From Phycisphaerae bacterium (GTDB taxonomy: Bacteria; Planctomycetota; Phycisphaerae; Sedimentisphaerales; SG8-4): a DNA stretch of 6,555 nt. The notes below the pieces were generated by a model. It made no database searches. It had not been told where the DNA came from and was given only the letters and a program-made list of their open reading frames with translations. Position numbers and translations under genes: made by a program. Where the stretch lies: NCBI GenBank assembly GCA_030613765.1, contig JAUWLI010000173.1, positions 1 through 6,555 of the forward strand, written 5' to 3'. This document shows, piece after piece, positions 5,470 to 6,555 of the stretch. Numbering within the stretch: the stretch's first letter is position 1; each line of letters starts with the position of its first letter.

Positions 5470-6555
5470 TTATAAGTTCTCCATTCTACAGTTAATTTCA
5501 CTACACAACCCAAGAAACGCAATAATCCGCTCATCCGGCGTGCCGGCCTCGATGTCGCCAACAACAATGTCGCACGGAGCATAGTCGCGTGCGACCCTTT
5601 CCAGGTCCGCCCGGATTGTCTCTAATGATTTGTTGACCAGGTCAGTGGGCGTATACATAGCTGCACGCCGAGCGGATGCAATTACCTCTCGCGCTCGCGC
5701 AAGGTCCGAATCCAGTCCCATATCGATATAGCCCAGTTGTGGTATCGTGACATAATCGTGGACGTAAGGATCCGCATTCCATGCACAGTTGTGGATACCA
5801 ATACAGCCGAACGCTTCCCCCATGCGACGGTCGAAAGGCAACAGAAGGTCACGGTACTGCTCAGGCGATACCATATTGACCATGCAGTTGCTGACCGTAA
5901 AGAAATCAACCTTTACACCGCTCTCTAATTGTCGCTTGTGGAGCCGTTTTGCTGCATCCATCATTGTAGTACAGATGCAATCGAACAGGCCCCGGCAGCG
6001 CTGCGGTGTGTCTATTATATCGTAGAATAGTTTTTCGCCGCGCAGACGGTAAGCGTTGTTGAGCACACCCTGGAAGTTAATGAATCCTTCGACCCGGCCT
6101 TCGTGGGCCGCAATCCACTCCACCTGCGCCATAAGCTCCTGAAAGAAAGGATTTGTATCAAGCTCGGGTGCCTCAAGATTGTCAACCTCATTGTCACCAA
6201 GATACTGATGTTCGCAGTTTGGCCAGTTGTCCTCATAGTATATGATGGGAACTCCGTATATCGCAGCCACACCGCTGCAGCCGTAGGTGCCTGTCAGCAG
6301 GTCCAGTGGCTCATCCGGACGGTTGATGCTACCGATTCCCGTGCCGTCGAATCGACGCTTCAATTCACTTCGCATAGCAAGGACCGTCTCGCGCCGGTAT
6401 GCAGGTTCGGTATGCCACCGCCGGCCGAAGTCGATACCAAGCAAGGTTCGGTACCAATTCGGTGTAAAGCCCATTTCAGGACGCAGAAACGGCTCGCTGC
6501 CTGTCGCCGGTCGCCGAGTGGCAGACGCCGCCGGGGCGATATAGCTAATCAGTTG
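5470..6555 (-). CDS. Uroporphyrinogen decarboxylase-superfamily protein, MtaA/MtbA-like (start lies beyond window)
   Basis: The frame stays open to the right edge: 361 codons are visible, ending at the TAA at 5470-5472. The first in-frame ATG (6474) sits inside RPEMGFTPNWYR, which looks like a conserved internal motif, and has no ribosome binding site, so the true start is upstream of the window. Numbered from that Met, marks include RPDEPLDLLTGTYG (52-65), YGVPIIYYEDNWPNCEH (73-89), FFTVSNCMVNMVSPEQYRDL (191-210), IHNCAWNADP (227-236) and a C-terminal GDIEAGTPDER (306-316). His228-x-Cys230 matches the zinc motif of MtaA/MtbA methyltransferases; the third Cys of that site (in GPGC-like loops) appears as Asp307. 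HemE activity is unlikely. Such proteins may do methyl transfer, decarboxylation or related chemistry; I cannot assign a substrate. No corrinoid-binding protein is seen nearby. It leads the visible part of the operon with the aldolase and symporter. Confidence 0.87.
   Translation of the reverse strand, partial: QLISYIAPAASATRRPATGSEPFLRPEMGFTPNWYRTLLGIDFGRRWHTEPAYRRETVLAMRSELKRRFDGTGIGSINRPDEPLDLLTGTYGCSGVAAIYGVPIIYYEDNWPNCEHQYLGDNEVDNLEAPELDTNPFFQELMAQVEWIAAHEGRVEGFINFQGVLNNAYRLRGEKLFYDIIDTPQRCRGLFDCICTTMMDAAKRLHKRQLESGVKVDFFTVSNCMVNMVSPEQYRDLLLPFDRRMGEAFGCIGIHNCAWNADPYVHDYVTIPQLGYIDMGLDSDLARAREVIASARRAAMYTPTDLVNKSLETIRADLERVARDYAPCDIVVGDIEAGTPDERIIAFLGLCSEINCRMENL
5478..5482 (-). promoter_or_regulatory. 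Possible ribosome binding site of the aldolase gene inside the upstream gene's end
   Basis: On the minus strand GGAGA lies within the last codons of the URO-D-like gene, 11-12 nt before the aldolase ATG. The spacing is longer than ideal, so re-initiation by ribosomes finishing the upstream gene (TAA, 3 nt, ATG) probably contributes. Confidence 0.4.

Noticed and set aside
5470..6555. Naming the URO-D-like gene hemE
   Set aside because: The sequence lacks recognisable HemE signature segments and carries an HxC motif typical of the methyltransferase branch; its operon partners are catabolic.

Overview
The window holds five protein genes and no RNA genes, mobile elements, CRISPR arrays or repeat families that I can see. 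GC content is moderate (about half, judged by eye). The gene types point to the Planctomycetota or a neighbouring PVC lineage (Phycisphaerae/Sedimentisphaerales, Lentisphaerae or Kiritimatiellota would all fit). These types are a Tat-exported Gfo/Idh/MocA oxidoreductase, a secreted PQQ-type beta-propeller beginning WPWWRG after its signal peptide, a URO-D-superfamily protein with an RPEMGFTPNWYR motif, a DHDPS-type aldolase and an SSS symporter. The assignment is inference from gene content; there is no marker gene.

Layout. Positions 1-1297 (minus) hold a Gfo/Idh/MocA oxidoreductase with a twin-arginine signal, cut off at its C-terminus by the window edge. Positions 1298-1659 are a 362-bp divergent intergenic region with ribosome binding sites at both ends. 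Positions 1660-2901 (plus) hold a secreted beta-propeller protein with PQQ-like repeats. Positions 2902-2971 are a short convergent gap with no clear terminator. Positions 2972-6555 (minus) hold a tight three-gene operon, in transcription order: a URO-D/MtaA-type protein (its start lies beyond the right edge), a DHDPS/N-acetylneuraminate-lyase-type aldolase 3 bp downstream, and an SSS sodium:solute symporter 26 bp downstream of that, starting with GTG.

How they may work together (inference). The symporter would bring in a small organic solute, probably a sugar acid or other carboxylated compound. The aldolase would cleave or condense a 2-oxo acid through a Schiff base. The URO-D-type protein, which keeps part of a thiol-methyltransferase zinc motif, would do an unidentified one-carbon, decarboxylation or related step. 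The exported oxidoreductase and the beta-propeller form a separate divergent pair that probably acts in the cell envelope. Whether the two groups share one pathway cannot be settled here. Both enzymes of the operon differ from their best-known relatives at key positions: the aldolase lacks the DapA substrate arginine, and the URO-D-like protein has Asp where methyltransferases have the third zinc cysteine. They are therefore probably not DapA, HemE or a standard MtaA/MtbA, and the substrate is open.
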